Positions 53,303 to 63,794 of a stretch of DNA of 64,000 bases are shown one piece after another. Source of the stretch: Galeruca laticollis (lineage: Eukaryota > Arthropoda > Insecta > Coleoptera > Chrysomelidae); NCBI GenBank assembly GCA_963921935.1, contig OY998176.1:81942960-82006959 (forward strand), in the 5' to 3' direction. Position 1 is the first letter of the stretch. Each line of letters starts with the position of its first letter. A program made the position numbers and the translations under genes. Under the pieces are notes generated by a model, which made no database searches, was not told the origin of the DNA, and saw only the letters and a list, made by a program, of their open reading frames with translations.

Positions 53303-53690
53303 TTTCGATCATGGAGGTTAGAGAGAAGGAGAACGATCGCTGTAGAAAAAAGTGTCCCAGAAATACCGACAAAATAAATGAGACGCTGTGATCGCTAAGA
53401 TGTCTCAATAAAAACCGAGCTGTTATGATTCGTTACTTTTGGTTAAAATTAAAAAAATTATGGAGCACAATAATTTTCTCACCAATGCCGAGAAGAAAAT
53501 TTGTATATTATTTAACGAACTTTATCTACTTGTACTCATAAACAGCTATCTTCAAACTTCGCAGACACTACTCACTGACAGCAGCGCGACTGGTGGCTGA
53601 AACATGAATTATGCATTCTAGAAATTTTCAGGGCTAATACTTTAGCACATAGCGATCGTTCTCCTTCTCTCTAACATCCATGGTTTCGAT
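53303..53690. mobile_element. ~390-bp MITE-like inverted-repeat element
   Basis: TTTCGATCATGGAGGTTAGA continuing GAGAAGGAGAACGATCGCT at the left matches, inverted, AGCGATCGTTCTCCTTCTCT...CCATGGTTTCGA at the right (~40 bp). The interior is A+T-rich and non-coding. Confidence 0.7.
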
Positions 53691-54107
53691 GCTGCACGAA
53701 AAATATCACTGTCAGAGAAATATAGCATAAGCTATATATTGCAGTTTTGGCCTCGTCAGTACAGCAACGACTTGGATACAACTATACTCAGGGCCGGTTT
53801 ATCAATTACTGTTTTTATCCAGCACTCCAGCAGTTAGATATCCGTCACATAAAAGTAACTTGCAGATAAAGTTCCAGTTGGGTTTTTCAGATGTTTTTTA
53901 TCTACTAGTTTATCAACTGTCAGGTAAGAAATGTTGGCCATAATGATGAATAAATATAATAGATTTGATTGTTTGTTTGTTTTCACCAGAGATAACCTTT
54001 ATAGTTTTCACTTCATTGGCGTCCATAAATAACCGTTTTGGCTACTCTGGATCGTTGTTCATCATTCAAAACGTTATTTTATTTGTTTCTTTTATTATTT
54101 TGATAAC

Positions 54108-54243
54108 ATGGATTTTGTGGATTACATATTAGATAGTGATGAGGACTTTGATATTGTGGAAGTTCTTCAACACGAACGAAGGCCCTATGTAGTGAGGGAA
54201 TGAGTCGATAATTTTTAGAAATGGCATGAGCATGATTTATTTT
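54108..54243 (+). pseudogene. Harbinger transposase, N-terminal fragment
   Basis: MDFVDYILDSDEDFDIVEVL, QHERRPYVVRE, stop, VDNF, stop, KWHEHDLF. The acidic start and 'RRP..VR.R.N.F..W.E..F' pattern are typical of insect PIF/Harbinger transposases. The catalytic domain is deleted. Confidence 0.65.
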
Positions 54244-54337
54244 CTATTACATTCTTCCCTTTATTGGTCAGTTTCAAAAGTAAATGTCTTTCTTCTAGAG
54301 TGAAAGTTCTCCCTCGTTTTCTATTATTAATGTCCAT
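54240..54337 (-). pseudogene. Myb/SANT-like Harbinger protein, N-terminal fragment
   Basis: Minus strand MDINNRKRGRTFTLEERHLL followed by LKLTNKGKNVIENK. Autonomous PIF/Harbinger elements encode a second Myb/SANT-like DNA-binding protein, often in the opposite orientation, with this kind of start. The rest is deleted. Confidence 0.6.
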
Positions 54338-54919
54338 TTTTTCGAAATAATTAAATCAGGCTTTTACAACACACTTAACAATACACAAGTACAGAATACA
54401 ATAATATACATAGACAGGACACAGGAATTCAAATATAATCATAGATAACCTTTATATACAGAAATATGATTCACAAAACACAACATTTAGGTTCAGATAT
54501 CAGTACTAAAGTTCCTGTTCTATGATATGTATGGGTTATCTTCCAGTTATCTCACTTATATCTGCCAGTTGCAACTAAGAGATATCTATCTGATACTTTA
54601 ACTGCCGGATAAAAGTTATCCTGTTGTCGATAAACCCGCCCTAAATTGATAAACCGGCCCTCAGTTACACTGTTAACAACGCCATCTCTACTTTCAACTA
54701 CAAACCAAAAGGTCAATTATTTTGTTATAATCAATTTTTGAAATAATGTTTACTCTTACTAAAATTTCCATTCTTTTAGAAACTATAATAATCCCTTTGT
54801 TTTAACTATTTTACTTGTTAGATTTTTCTATTAACTTAAATATCTTTATGGTTGATAGTATCTATTTATATTTATTTTTGTTATACTCAATTGAATGCAT
54901 TGTATATTATGTTAGTTAT

Positions 54920-54922
<3 letters not shown>

Positions 54923-54972
<50 letters not shown>
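54923..54972. repeat. (TA)n microsatellite
   Basis: About 50 bases of uninterrupted AT/TA. Confidence 0.95.
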
Positions 54973-54974
<2 letters not shown>

Positions 54975-54979
54975 CACAG

Positions 54980-55660
54980 ACGATTTCATCGCTAATTTTT
55001 TGTAAACTTTTAAATAAACAAATTCAACTTAGTTATACTAGTTTTACTTCAAAATGTAATTAACAAAAAGCGGGGGACTTTTCTATAAATTTCCAATGAG
55101 TATTGGACTAATTTAAAATAAAAAAACTATTTCAAACAATTTAACATCACTGTCAATGAAACTAAGTAAATGTAGTTAAAGATTATAGTGATTACAAAAA
55201 ATCCAAAATACCAATGTGAAATGGAAATACTAAATATGTTTCATAAAAAATATACTAGTTATTTCCCTTTGCCATACTGTACAACAAACTCTCCTCTACT
55301 TCAAATAACACATAACGAAAGTAAAAAAAGATACTTTTCAGACCACTAGCTTACAAGAAACAAGGTACCTACATATTAATGTTTCAAAGGCAAGAAATAT
55401 GAAATCATTCTTCTTAGGTACTCTGTTGGAATATCCTTTTTTTATTAAATGCAAAGAACTGACGTCGAAAAATCTTGAAACAGTACACAGAAATTACCTT
55501 GGGGTTATAATAACGATTCGCCGCTCCCAAAACGCTTTCCATAATCCATCAAATACTTTTTATTTCAACAGAAAATTAAGGTATCCCTATTAAATTAAGA
55601 GATGGGAGTCTTTAATAACCTTACTAGGAACTATATTTTAAACAAAAAAGGTAGATCAGA
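54980..55660. other. sequence upstream of the DUF7869 gene
   Basis: Mostly A+T-rich. MKSFFLGTL at 55399-55425 resembles the segment that precedes the recognisable part of DUF7869 proteins and may be an upstream exon remnant; the match is short. Confidence 0.25.
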
Positions 55661-55674
55661 CGTGATGAGAATAA

Positions 55675-57037
55675 GTTTGTGCTTCTGGGTGTTTTTTGAA
55701 AAAAGACGGCCGTGGCACCCACCACAATAGACCAAATAAAATATCAGAAGCAACTGTCGCGGAACATATTAGAAGCTTCCCAGCAAGAAATTCACATTAT
55801 TCAAGAAATAATAATAAAAAGAAAACTTATCTTCCCGCCGAACTGAATGTAAAAAAAATGCATGAACTGTACCTCCAGAAGTATGAACCAGAAAGCTACA
55901 GACTCCTCAGAGATAATCAGAAAATAAAACCTAAAGTGTCATACGACTTCTACTATAGATATTTCACAGAACACTTTAATATTTCCTTCGGATATCCACG
56001 TAGTGATACGCGTTCCACATGTGACTCTTTCAAAATACAAATAGATTATACCGACAACCCGGAAGAGAAGCAGTCCTTGATTCAACAGAAGGAACTACAT
56101 TTACGGAAAGCACAAGCGTTCTACGATGACCTGAAAGCTAAAACTGCGTTAGCAAAGACGGATGCAACAGTGGATGTTATTTGCTTTGATTATCAGCAGA
56201 ATTTACCGTTTCCTGTACTGACTACTGGACAAATTTTTTATGCTCGACAAATTTGGGTGTTCAATCAGTGTTTTCATTCCTGCTCCGACAATAAGTCTGT
56301 CAACTATATGTTCGATGAAACAGTGGCCAAAAGAGTTTGCATTGAGACAGTCTCATTCCTTCATCATTTCATTGAGAAATATGTTGATAAAAATGTTACC
56401 ACTTTATATATTTTCACCGATAACTGCGGTGGCCAAAATAAAAATGCTGCTTTGGTGCATTTTTTGATGACCTTAGTTGGCAGCGGTCGATTTCTCAAGA
56501 TAATTCATCACTTACCAGAACCCGGCCATAGTTTCTTACCGTGCTACCGGGATTTCGGTAAAATTGAACAAATAAAACGTAAAAAAGAGCTCTTGCATGT
56601 TCCTGAAGAATGGTATAATTTAGTAGAGAACTGCGGTAAGAATTTTATTGTCGAGAGAGTTTCTCAAAGTATGATATTCGACTTTAAATCTTACCTACAG
56701 CCACACTTCAAGAAGTCAGCAGTTGTTAAGAAAAAGCCATTTACACTTTCCAAATACAGGGCCATTGTTGTACGATGCTAAAAATCCTCAACAGGTGTTT
56801 GTTGGATACAACCATTCCACTGAATATTTGATGCCATATGTTTTATTGAAACCTAAAGGTACTATTCCCGATTTAGAGAAAGTACCCCGAGCATATCATG
56901 AGAAGTTACCTCTGAAGTATAAAAAATATGACAGCATCATGCCATTGGTTAGAAAGTACGTCCCACCTCTACACTTACCATTTTATGACAGCATCAAAGG
57001 AGGGGAAGAGCAGAACAGCAACAGCGATTCCGAGTAG
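55675..57037 (+). pseudogene. DUF7869-type transposase-like gene, one frameshift
   Basis: Continuous frame from CFLKKDGRGTHHNRPNKISE (no ATG; a stop lies at 55672-55674, so earlier exons are missing or spliced). Next: SFPARNSHYSRNN, NVKKMHELYL, FNISFGYPRSDTRSTCDSF, then VICFDYQQNLPFP (Asp), FVHSC-like segments, TLYIFTDNCGGQNKNAAL (Asp) and EPGHSFLPCYRDFGKIEQ (His/Asp/Glu). A one-base shift near 56760 moves the frame to LYDAKNPQQVFVGYNHSTEY ... HEKLPLKYKKYDSIMPL, ending GEEQNSNSDSE and TAG 57035-57037. About 445 residues in all. Probably an RNase-H-fold DDE-like transposase of a DNA element; a domesticated gene is possible. AATAAA follows at about 57101. Confidence 0.7.
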
Positions 57038-57040
57038 CCA

Positions 57041-57429
57041 GTAACTTCACACCCAAGTTTTGTTTCACTTCAAATGTATAAGAGATTATGTTGATATTTT
57101 TAATAAAGTTTCATTTGGAAATTAATGTAGTTTTTTTGTTTTTTGTCCTGTTTTTCCACCATTTTGGTAGCAATAAAGTGCTATGTGAGTACTTCCGACG
57201 AATTTATAAAAAAAACTAAAATGAATTTCGAGTTGAAAACAAACACTATGGATCACAAGTTCATTCATAGTCTCATAACAGACTTCAGTTTTCATTAAAA
57301 ATCATACTACACCTTCTCGACGTTTTTCTCACTTTTCTCGAAATTAGCTAATGTGAACATAGCAGGTTCTTGCACCGAGCCCTTCATATATAGCCTGTAG
57401 ATTTGCATAAATCATTGATTAAGCCCCAA
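57041..57429. other. 3' flank of the DUF7869 gene
   Basis: A polyadenylation signal lies near 57101; otherwise nothing is assigned and no TIR is recognised. Confidence 0.3.
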
Positions 57430-57700
57430 CAGTGGGATGCCGGCGGTTGATTAGTAGGATACCCGCAATCGCGCCATAATCTGTACAATGCAATATCAGT
57501 TCACCCTAACGTAGTCAATCCGCTAAAGCCCCGCTATGTAACGAAGCGGGTGGTAGTCTGGAGGCCTACTGGTGGCCATCGCGACACGGGCTAGCCGAGC
57601 CGGCGACGTATCATGATTGTGGCCCACTTATGTTGTCCGTCGGTTGTTTTTAAAGTGCCTCTAGAGGCCCACGTGTAACATGTTTGCTGGGAGGTCTCCT
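57430..57700. other. GC-rich block of unknown nature
   Basis: A ~270-bp stretch clearly richer in G+C than anything nearby (for example CGAGCCGGCGACGTATC, AAGCGGGTGGTAGTCTGGAG). Neither strand gives a convincing ORF, tRNA or rRNA match from memory. It could be part of an unrecognised TE, such as a LINE 3' UTR or LTR. Confidence 0.4.
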
Positions 57701-58404
57701 TGGTTCTTACAAAACATCACCATGCAGTTCTTCCCCATTATGTAAAAAACTGATGAAAAAAGTCTCAAAAAGTTCAGTAACGCTGATGACTGTTGGTAAT
57801 GAAACACAGTTCACACACAGTAGTAAAACGATAATGGCAAAACGAAAAACAAACACAAATTTTAATAACGTTGGTTATAATCTAACGATTCATACGTACG
57901 AGAACGACTAAATATGAAAATGGCTGTGCCAGCTCTGGTAAAATCTGCAATAAGAATTAACATACGTATCAACAGCACACCAGATAATTGATTTCAGACA
58001 TCCACTGTGACGTAGAATACATAATGCGCATGAGCCGTATCCAATTTTCAACACTCGCATAGTGGCCGTAAAAATTCTTCGCGCATTCTAATATATTGTC
58101 ATTCCATTTGTTGTTTATAGGTCAGTGTTCGTCAGTGTTGTTCCTGCTATTACGTTCGTAGTAGATCTATTACCTTTTAACCATATCTATTACCCTATTA
58201 CGTTTTGATAGCAATCTATTACCTTTTCATGGAAGGTGGCCATGAGTGATATTATGATTTGGCAATGACATTTGCCCACAGGATCAGAAAAGGTAAAGGC
58301 CAAAATTGACAAAAGAGTCTAAAAGAGAAGAATACTAAATTGCAAGTGCAATAAAGAACCTCTTTTTGTACTAAATATAGTTCAATAAAGTGTTGAACGC
58401 AAGA
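57701..58404. other. unassigned sequence
   Basis: Contains several spaced copies of CTATTACCTTTT / CTATTACCCTATTACG between 58160 and 58230, and another near 58570. No gene. Confidence 0.3.
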
Positions 58405-58490
58405 AATAGTATTTTAAGTACCAAGTGTCAAAAAGGTTACTTTAGTCACGAGTGCCTTGTGAAACGAGTGACTAAAATATGTTAAGTCGA
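58405..58490. repeat. short dispersed repeat, copy 2 (pair at 4530)
   Basis: Inverted relative to 4530-4615. Shared phrases TTAAGTACCAAGTGT, TTACTTTAGT and GTGAAACGAGTGACTAAA. TTTAGTCAC and GTGACTAAA form a short stem. Confidence 0.6.
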
Positions 58491-59301
58491 AGTGTCAAAA
58501 TTTTGAAATGTCATAACCCTATAAATAAACTCCTTTATCCTCTAATCTATATATTTGCAAAGAAGACGAACTATCTATTACCTTTTTTAACATTCTATTA
58601 CGTTTTTGCGTGGTATTCTGTTACTATAAAAATTTTCCTAGGAACAACGCTGGTGTTCGTAAAGCAGCCGTAACTATACGCTCGGAAGCGAATGAGCGAC
58701 ATGGCAACACAGCAAAATGTGAGTTGGACATACTATCCTCAAAAAGAAGAATAATTTACCTCAGATATCAGCTGACACTAATAATAATCAAATTAAAAGC
58801 GGGTTTAAACAAACAAATTAAAATAAAAGTCAAAAGTTCGACGTAGTTTTTATTTATGGAATAGCTTCATTCTAGCACTAGTGCAAGAATATTCATTCTC
58901 GACCTTGTTATGGAATGAATACTTATGGCGCCTTCTAAATATCACGGTTCATTTGACAGAAAGAGAAAATAGGCGTGCTCCGTTTTGTACACCTGCTGCA
59001 CTGCGCAGAGTAGAAGTAGTTCAGAAATACCAGAATGCATAAAAAATCCTCTAAACTCAACGTAAAATGACTAATATGATCATTGAATATTAATTATTGT
59101 TAGAGCCAGAAGTGCAGAATAAGTGTACTTTATGGCACTTTCTAATAAAATAGAAGACAATACAATATCAATTGTCAACTGTCAAAATTGTCCAATTCTT
59201 TAAATTTTAAATTCAAATTCATATTACTTCATAAAAAGTAAGTAAATTAATATTATTTTATTTAAATAAAATAGCTATTACACGGCTTCATTCCTTTTTA
59301 G
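58491..59301. other. unassigned sequence
   Basis: Near 58870-58925, GAATATTCATTCTC and GGAATGAATACTT form a small inverted repeat. No gene recognised. Confidence 0.3.
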
Positions 59302-59715
59302 TGTCTGATACTGACAGCAGTGGTAGTTTTGCCCCAACTCCTCCAGAAATTAGGGAGTTAGCAGAGGCGACAGCAAGCAATCTGTTGCCTGAAAAATCTA
59401 AGCATATTTATCTTCAACAATATGACCTCTTTATCCAATGGCGTAGATTAAAAAAAGCCCAACCATTTTCAGAGAATGTATTTCCTGTATACTTTTCAGA
59501 ATTAGCAAAGTCAAATAAACCATCTACTCTTTGGAAAATATACTCAATACTAAGAATCACTATTAACATAAAACATAAAGAGGATTTTGTCAAAATATGC
59601 CAGGCTACAAGCATTTTTAAAAAGACAATCGAGCGAAAAAATCAAAAACATTAACTGTAGAAGAAGTTAACTATTTTATAAACAATGCGCCTGTTGATAA
59701 ATACCTCGCTACAAA
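59302..59715 (+). CDS. Crypton-like tyrosine recombinase N-domain exon
   Basis: The acceptor TTCCTTTTTAG precedes and the donor GTAAAT follows after CTCGCTACAAAG. It encodes SDTDSSGSFAPTPPEIRELA, SKHIYLQQYDLFIQWRRLKK, ENVFPVYFSELAKSNKPSTL, WKIYSILRITINIKHKEDF, then, through one or two frame changes near 59615-59650, FLKRQSSEK and LTVEEVNYFINNAPVDKYLATK. This matches the SAM-like DNA-binding N-domain of Crypton-type recombinases in insects. The catalytic R-H-R-Y domain would be in later exons and I do not find it before the next repeat. Either a Crypton remnant or a derived host gene. Confidence 0.55.
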
Positions 59716-60310
59716 GGTAAATACATTATTAGCTTAATTATTTTGTGATTTTTTTTGGAAAATTATTTTTGTTAAATATTTCCACCGTCAAACTAATACA
59801 ATTTCACCTAATATTTGTTTCAAATAATGTTTGGCTGAAAGTATCATCAATAACTCACAAATTAGGGCAATTAGGTATAGGTATAAGAAATAAGAAAGTG
59901 CCATACAATACTATTTCATGGCGATACTAAAATACAGGGTGTTCCATTTATGAAAACCCAGTAAATGATCATTCCGATTTATGATCAATCCTGTATATAA
60001 AGAGCGAATATCGCGCTATGTTAATAATTTTGGACAATAGTCAACTATATCAAAAATCGTTTGAGCGTAAATAGATTTCTTGATATCAAATCTATACAAT
60101 GGTACAGGGTGTTGGATATGTTACTAGGAAATTACTAAAAAAGTGCTTATTAATATACCCCGTATAACATAACAATACCTCATATCGCACAAACAAAAAA
60201 ATCGAGGGGAATGAAAATATGTGGAAATATACAGGGTGTTCCATTTAAAAAAAGATAAGTTAGGTTCATCCTGCCAATATGGGTGGCCCTGTATATTTGA
60301 AAATATTTTC
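59716..60310. repeat. short TE pieces with CAGGGTGTT ends
   Basis: TACAGGGTGTTCCATTT at 59935, TACAGGGTGTTGG near 60105 and TACAGGGTGTTCCATTT at 60230, and an inverted CCCTGTATA near 60293. The same TACAGGGTGTT start is the terminus of the fold-back transposon at 21437, so these are probably MITEs or fragments of related Tc1/mariner-type elements. Confidence 0.45.
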
Positions 60311-60498
60311 AAAATATGGTCCTATATATGGCTTAACTTTAATCTAAATAAAGTTTTTTCGTATCTCTCATGACAAGTGAGTAATTGGACATCCTGGCAC
60401 TAATGCCGCATATTGTATATAACGCCGATACATTCAATTTTTAATTATTAATAAAGTTATATTTGTTCGTTTGTTTTTAATTTGATAGTCCTAGAAAA

Positions 60499-60608
60499 AG
60501 TATAGTCTAAAACACGGGTGGAATTCAAAATTGTACACTCGTAGAACCGAACAAATCTTTCTACTCGTGCAGAATTTTGCTTATTCCACCCTTGCTATAG
60601 AATATACT
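60499..60608. repeat. 110-bp hairpin element
   Basis: AGTATAGTCT, GGGTGGAAT, AAAATT and CACTCGTAGAA pair with TTCTACTCGTG, AATTTT, ATTCCACCC and the ATATACT end. Similar in size and design to the hairpins at 4723 and 44839 but different in sequence. Confidence 0.65.
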
Positions 60609-60867
60609 AACTATTCCGCATGCTAATTAGGAAACGTTACACTTCACTTGCCAATTGCAAAACAGACTCCTATTATTGTGCAGAATTTTTTATACTTCTT
60701 TTTTGTTGAGAAGCCTGAAGCAGCACAACGCAAAGATAAAAAGCTTAAAAACAACACCAAAAGCTATTACCAAAACAAGTCCGAAAGAGGTTAGGTGGCA
60801 TGAAACGTGCGAATCGCGGCGGTTCGCCCATTTCAACATGCGCACATCTGTTTTCAGATAAAAACAA

Positions 60868-62085
60868 GATTTATGCGTCAGTCGAAAACTAACAGCGTCA
60901 GAAGTGAAACTTTTTATGTTTTATGACGCAAAAACCGTCAATGAATGTACAAAGAAAATTCAAAAACATCAACAAAATAATTATTTAAAAAAATGAAAAC
61001 AAAAATTATTTCCAAAATTAAAATAAAACAATAATTTTTCGGATAGACTATATAAAAATAAACAATTTACAATAAAAGAAGAAGAAGACGAAAAATAAAT
61101 GATCTTTATAAGAAATTTGAATTTGAAAGCATATTAAGTCCTTTTTTAAACATAAAAAAAACAAAAAAAGTACTGGCCCATGGGGGATTAACCCAGCGTC
61201 CCTTGCGTTATTAGCATGACGCGCTAACTAACTGAGACATTTCATTTGATTTTAAATCGAGTCGAGTGATGACAGGACGAGGAGATCAGCGTTGCGTCTC
61301 TCTCACTCAGTTAAGTGTATATGATAATTAGAAAAATAAAAAGAGCTTTACAACACTTGTTAGCCATTACCGGATTACATCCCAACTAAAAACTATGTAG
61401 TGTCCCATAAAAAGTTTGACTTCAAAAATATTTCCATAAATAAAGCAACACTAGTTACAACGACTTTATCTGATGAACTGAGACTTACTTGCTCTTCTAC
61501 GTACAGGTTAGCAAATATAGCTGAAAGTTTGAAAGTGGACACGCCCACGATGCGCGTTGGTCTCAATGCGGAAAGTAGGAGATAACACAGTTTATGCTTA
61601 AACTTTAATGAGTACAGAACTTATCTGTACGGACAAGTATACCTGTTTATTTCCTTTTTCAATATATTTCAATACTCTTGTTACATTTTATTACATATTT
61701 TTTTCAAAATAATACAAATAAATACACAATGCAAAGAAATTTCCTAGTTTTTATCGCCTTAATTTTAAAGGTAAACAATTTCTATATTAATTTCGCACTG
61801 GATTATACCAATATCGGCAGAAATTATTAAGCGCTTTTGGTATCCTTTTCCCCCCGAATGCGTTCTCACTTTATCGTTCGCGCAGCGAAGTGGGGATTGA
61901 TAAACGGAATAATATGATCGCCATCAATAAACAATGCCCTGCGACTATTCTCGGCGTCTCCTCTTTGTGCGAATCTTCGTTAATTTTTTCCGCCTCTCTC
62001 ACAAGGAGTTTAACAGTTTTGTTAGCTCGACGCGTTAACTTTCATGACAAAACGCTAGTGTCTCATAAAAAGTTTCACTTCAATA
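60868..62085. repeat. ~1.2-kb tRNA-bearing repeat, copy 2
   Basis: Same order and orientation as 17510-18665. The right part (61400-62080) is nearly identical to copy 1. The left part diverges and includes about 60 extra bases holding the body of a tRNA-like sequence. GAAGTGAAACTTTTTATG lies near the left end and its complement near the right. Confidence 0.85.
61174..61246 (-). tRNA. tRNA-Ile(AAU)-like pseudogene within the repeat
   Basis: The minus strand shows a D-arm GTCTCAGTTAGTTAGCGC, an anticodon arm with loop CTAATAA (anticodon AAU), a variable region AAGGGA, a degenerate T-arm CTGGGTTAATCCCCC and the acceptor end ATGGGCCA. The 5' acceptor strand no longer pairs and the B-box is altered (GGTTAATCC), so it is probably dead. 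It is embedded in the repeat rather than being a free gene. Confidence 0.55.
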
Positions 62086-62550
62086 AAAGTTGGTGATCTC
62101 TTATTTTATTTTTATATGAGCTGTATAAACGCATACATCGTTACCCATAAGGTTAACTTTTATTTGTATTCTTATTTTTATTTGTCTGTATAAACCCGCT
62201 TTAATTGTATTTTTCAACTTTTATTCGCCGTTTAATAATTATAGTTTAATAAATATCTCCAAAGAAGGTGGTGACATTCTCACAATCCTAAGTTAACCCG
62301 GCCTTGGGACCCTGCTCAGGTTAGTTACACTATGTTTTATTACCTTAATTGGGATAAGGTGAATCAACAAACAAAATTTCGGGACAAATGGATTTATTTG
62401 ACACACAAAGATAAATTTACATAAACCGTATATTCTCAATCCAAATACGAATAAATATCAGTTATTATAGTAAAAATGTCCAATTCAATATTTTATATAT
62501 ACCAAAAATAAGCTAGGGACTTACCTTGGGAAGACTCGGGACGTACAGCT
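62086..62550. other. 5' flank of the Penelope-like element
   Basis: No ORF. I looked for hammerhead-ribozyme core motifs, often found in Penelope repeats, and found none convincing. Confidence 0.3.
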
Positions 62551-63513
62551 CGTTATCCGTACCAAAATAAAATATATAGATATGTGGATGACATATTAGC
62601 TTGTTTTATGGGTAGTGAGCGACAATTAGATGTGTTTTTCAACCACATCAATAATTTACACCCGAAAATTAAATTTACATTAGAAATTGAAGAAAATAGC
62701 TCAATCAATTTTCTTGATTTAAAAATTCAAAGAGTTAATAATGTACTTGATTATTCAATTTACCGAAAACCAACACAGACTGATGTGACAATTCCATTCA
62801 ATTCTAACCACCCTGTCTCACACAGACTAGCAGCATATAATTCAATGATACATAGAGCTTTTTCAGTTCCTATGAACAAATGTAATTTTGATAGAGAGAT
62901 TAATACAATTAGACAAATAGCAACATCTAACGGTTATCCATTAGATATGATAAATAAACTAATTAGTAAAAAAGAGAAAAAAGTGGCATTACAACTAATA
63001 TATCCTAAACAAGCTGATGAAATTAAAACTTATAAAACCATCACATATGCAGGAAATATTTCTAATAATATTTCAAAGATAATATCTTCAGCAACGAATG
63101 CAACAATTTCTTTTAAAACAGAAAGTAACGTTAGTACAAAATTGTTAAATGTAAAAACAAAAATACCACTATTAAAGAAGTCAGGTATATATAAACTCAA
63201 ATGTCCAGAATGTAATGCTGTCTATTTGGGTCAGACCCTTAGGAATTTTGAAATACGATACAGTGAGCACTTACGAGCTTACAGATTAAAACAACCAGAT
63301 AAATCCCACTACGCAAAACATCTACTTGACACCAATTATTCATTGACACCTAACACAGAACTAGAAGTGCTGCATATTTGTGAAAAGAAACAAGAACTGG
63401 ATTTCCTTGAAGAACTGGAAATTAGAAGACATTTAAGAAACCCACAATATGAAGTTGTCAATGAACAGTTAAATCTAGGGAATTCTCCACTAATAAACTG
63501 TCTTCTTAAGTGA
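62551..63513 (+). pseudogene. Penelope-like element: RT C-terminus and GIY-YIG endonuclease, 5'-truncated
   Basis: The frame opens with NKIYRYVDDILACFMG, carrying the RT catalytic YVDD, then NFLDLKIQRVNN and YSIYRKPTQTDVTIPFNS (RT end and thumb). The linker ends SGIYKLKCPECNAVYLGQT, the GIY...YxG core of the nuclease with two Cys between, then R-FEIRYSEHLRAYR (catalytic Arg and Glu region) and a tail ending at TGA 63511-63513. About 320 residues are uninterrupted. The first half of the RT is missing, so the copy is 5'-truncated, as is common for these elements. Confidence 0.9.
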
Positions 63514-63794
63514 TAATTGTAAAGATCAGCAGATATAGTTTTCCTGGTTTTCTATATCATTGCACAGTTATACTGATCTTAATTGGAAAAATGATATCCA
63601 GGATATCACCATAGGGCTAATAATATTTAAGCTTCAATATTTGTAATATCACATCTTCTTCTTTTTCTATAAACATATATTAAGCCAATCACAAGTTAGG
63701 TTACTTCTTGGTCTAGCCAAAAATATAACTACTAAACATCAGGTAGGCATAAAATGAAATGTAACTTCTGTCATTCTGACGATGATATTGATTT
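63514..63794. other. 3' flank of the Penelope-like element
   Basis: Likely element 3' UTR. AAGATCAGCAGATATAG and TATACTGATCTTAATTG form a short inverted repeat near 63522-63585. Confidence 0.35.

Larger units (their letters stand above)
53791..54660. mobile_element. PIF/Harbinger internal-deletion derivative
   Basis: Ends GGGCCGGTTTATCAATT and complement GGGCCGGTTTATCAATTTAG match, flanked by TCA on both sides (53788-53790, 54661-54663), the 3-bp duplication expected of PIF/Harbinger. The interior keeps the N-terminus of a transposase on the plus strand (54108-54243) and of a Myb/SANT-like protein on the minus strand (54240-54337). Confidence 0.85.

Noticed and set aside
62086..63700. Hammerhead ribozyme near the Penelope-like element
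   Set aside because: Searched by eye for CTGATGA and GAAA cores with suitable stems and found no arrangement that works.
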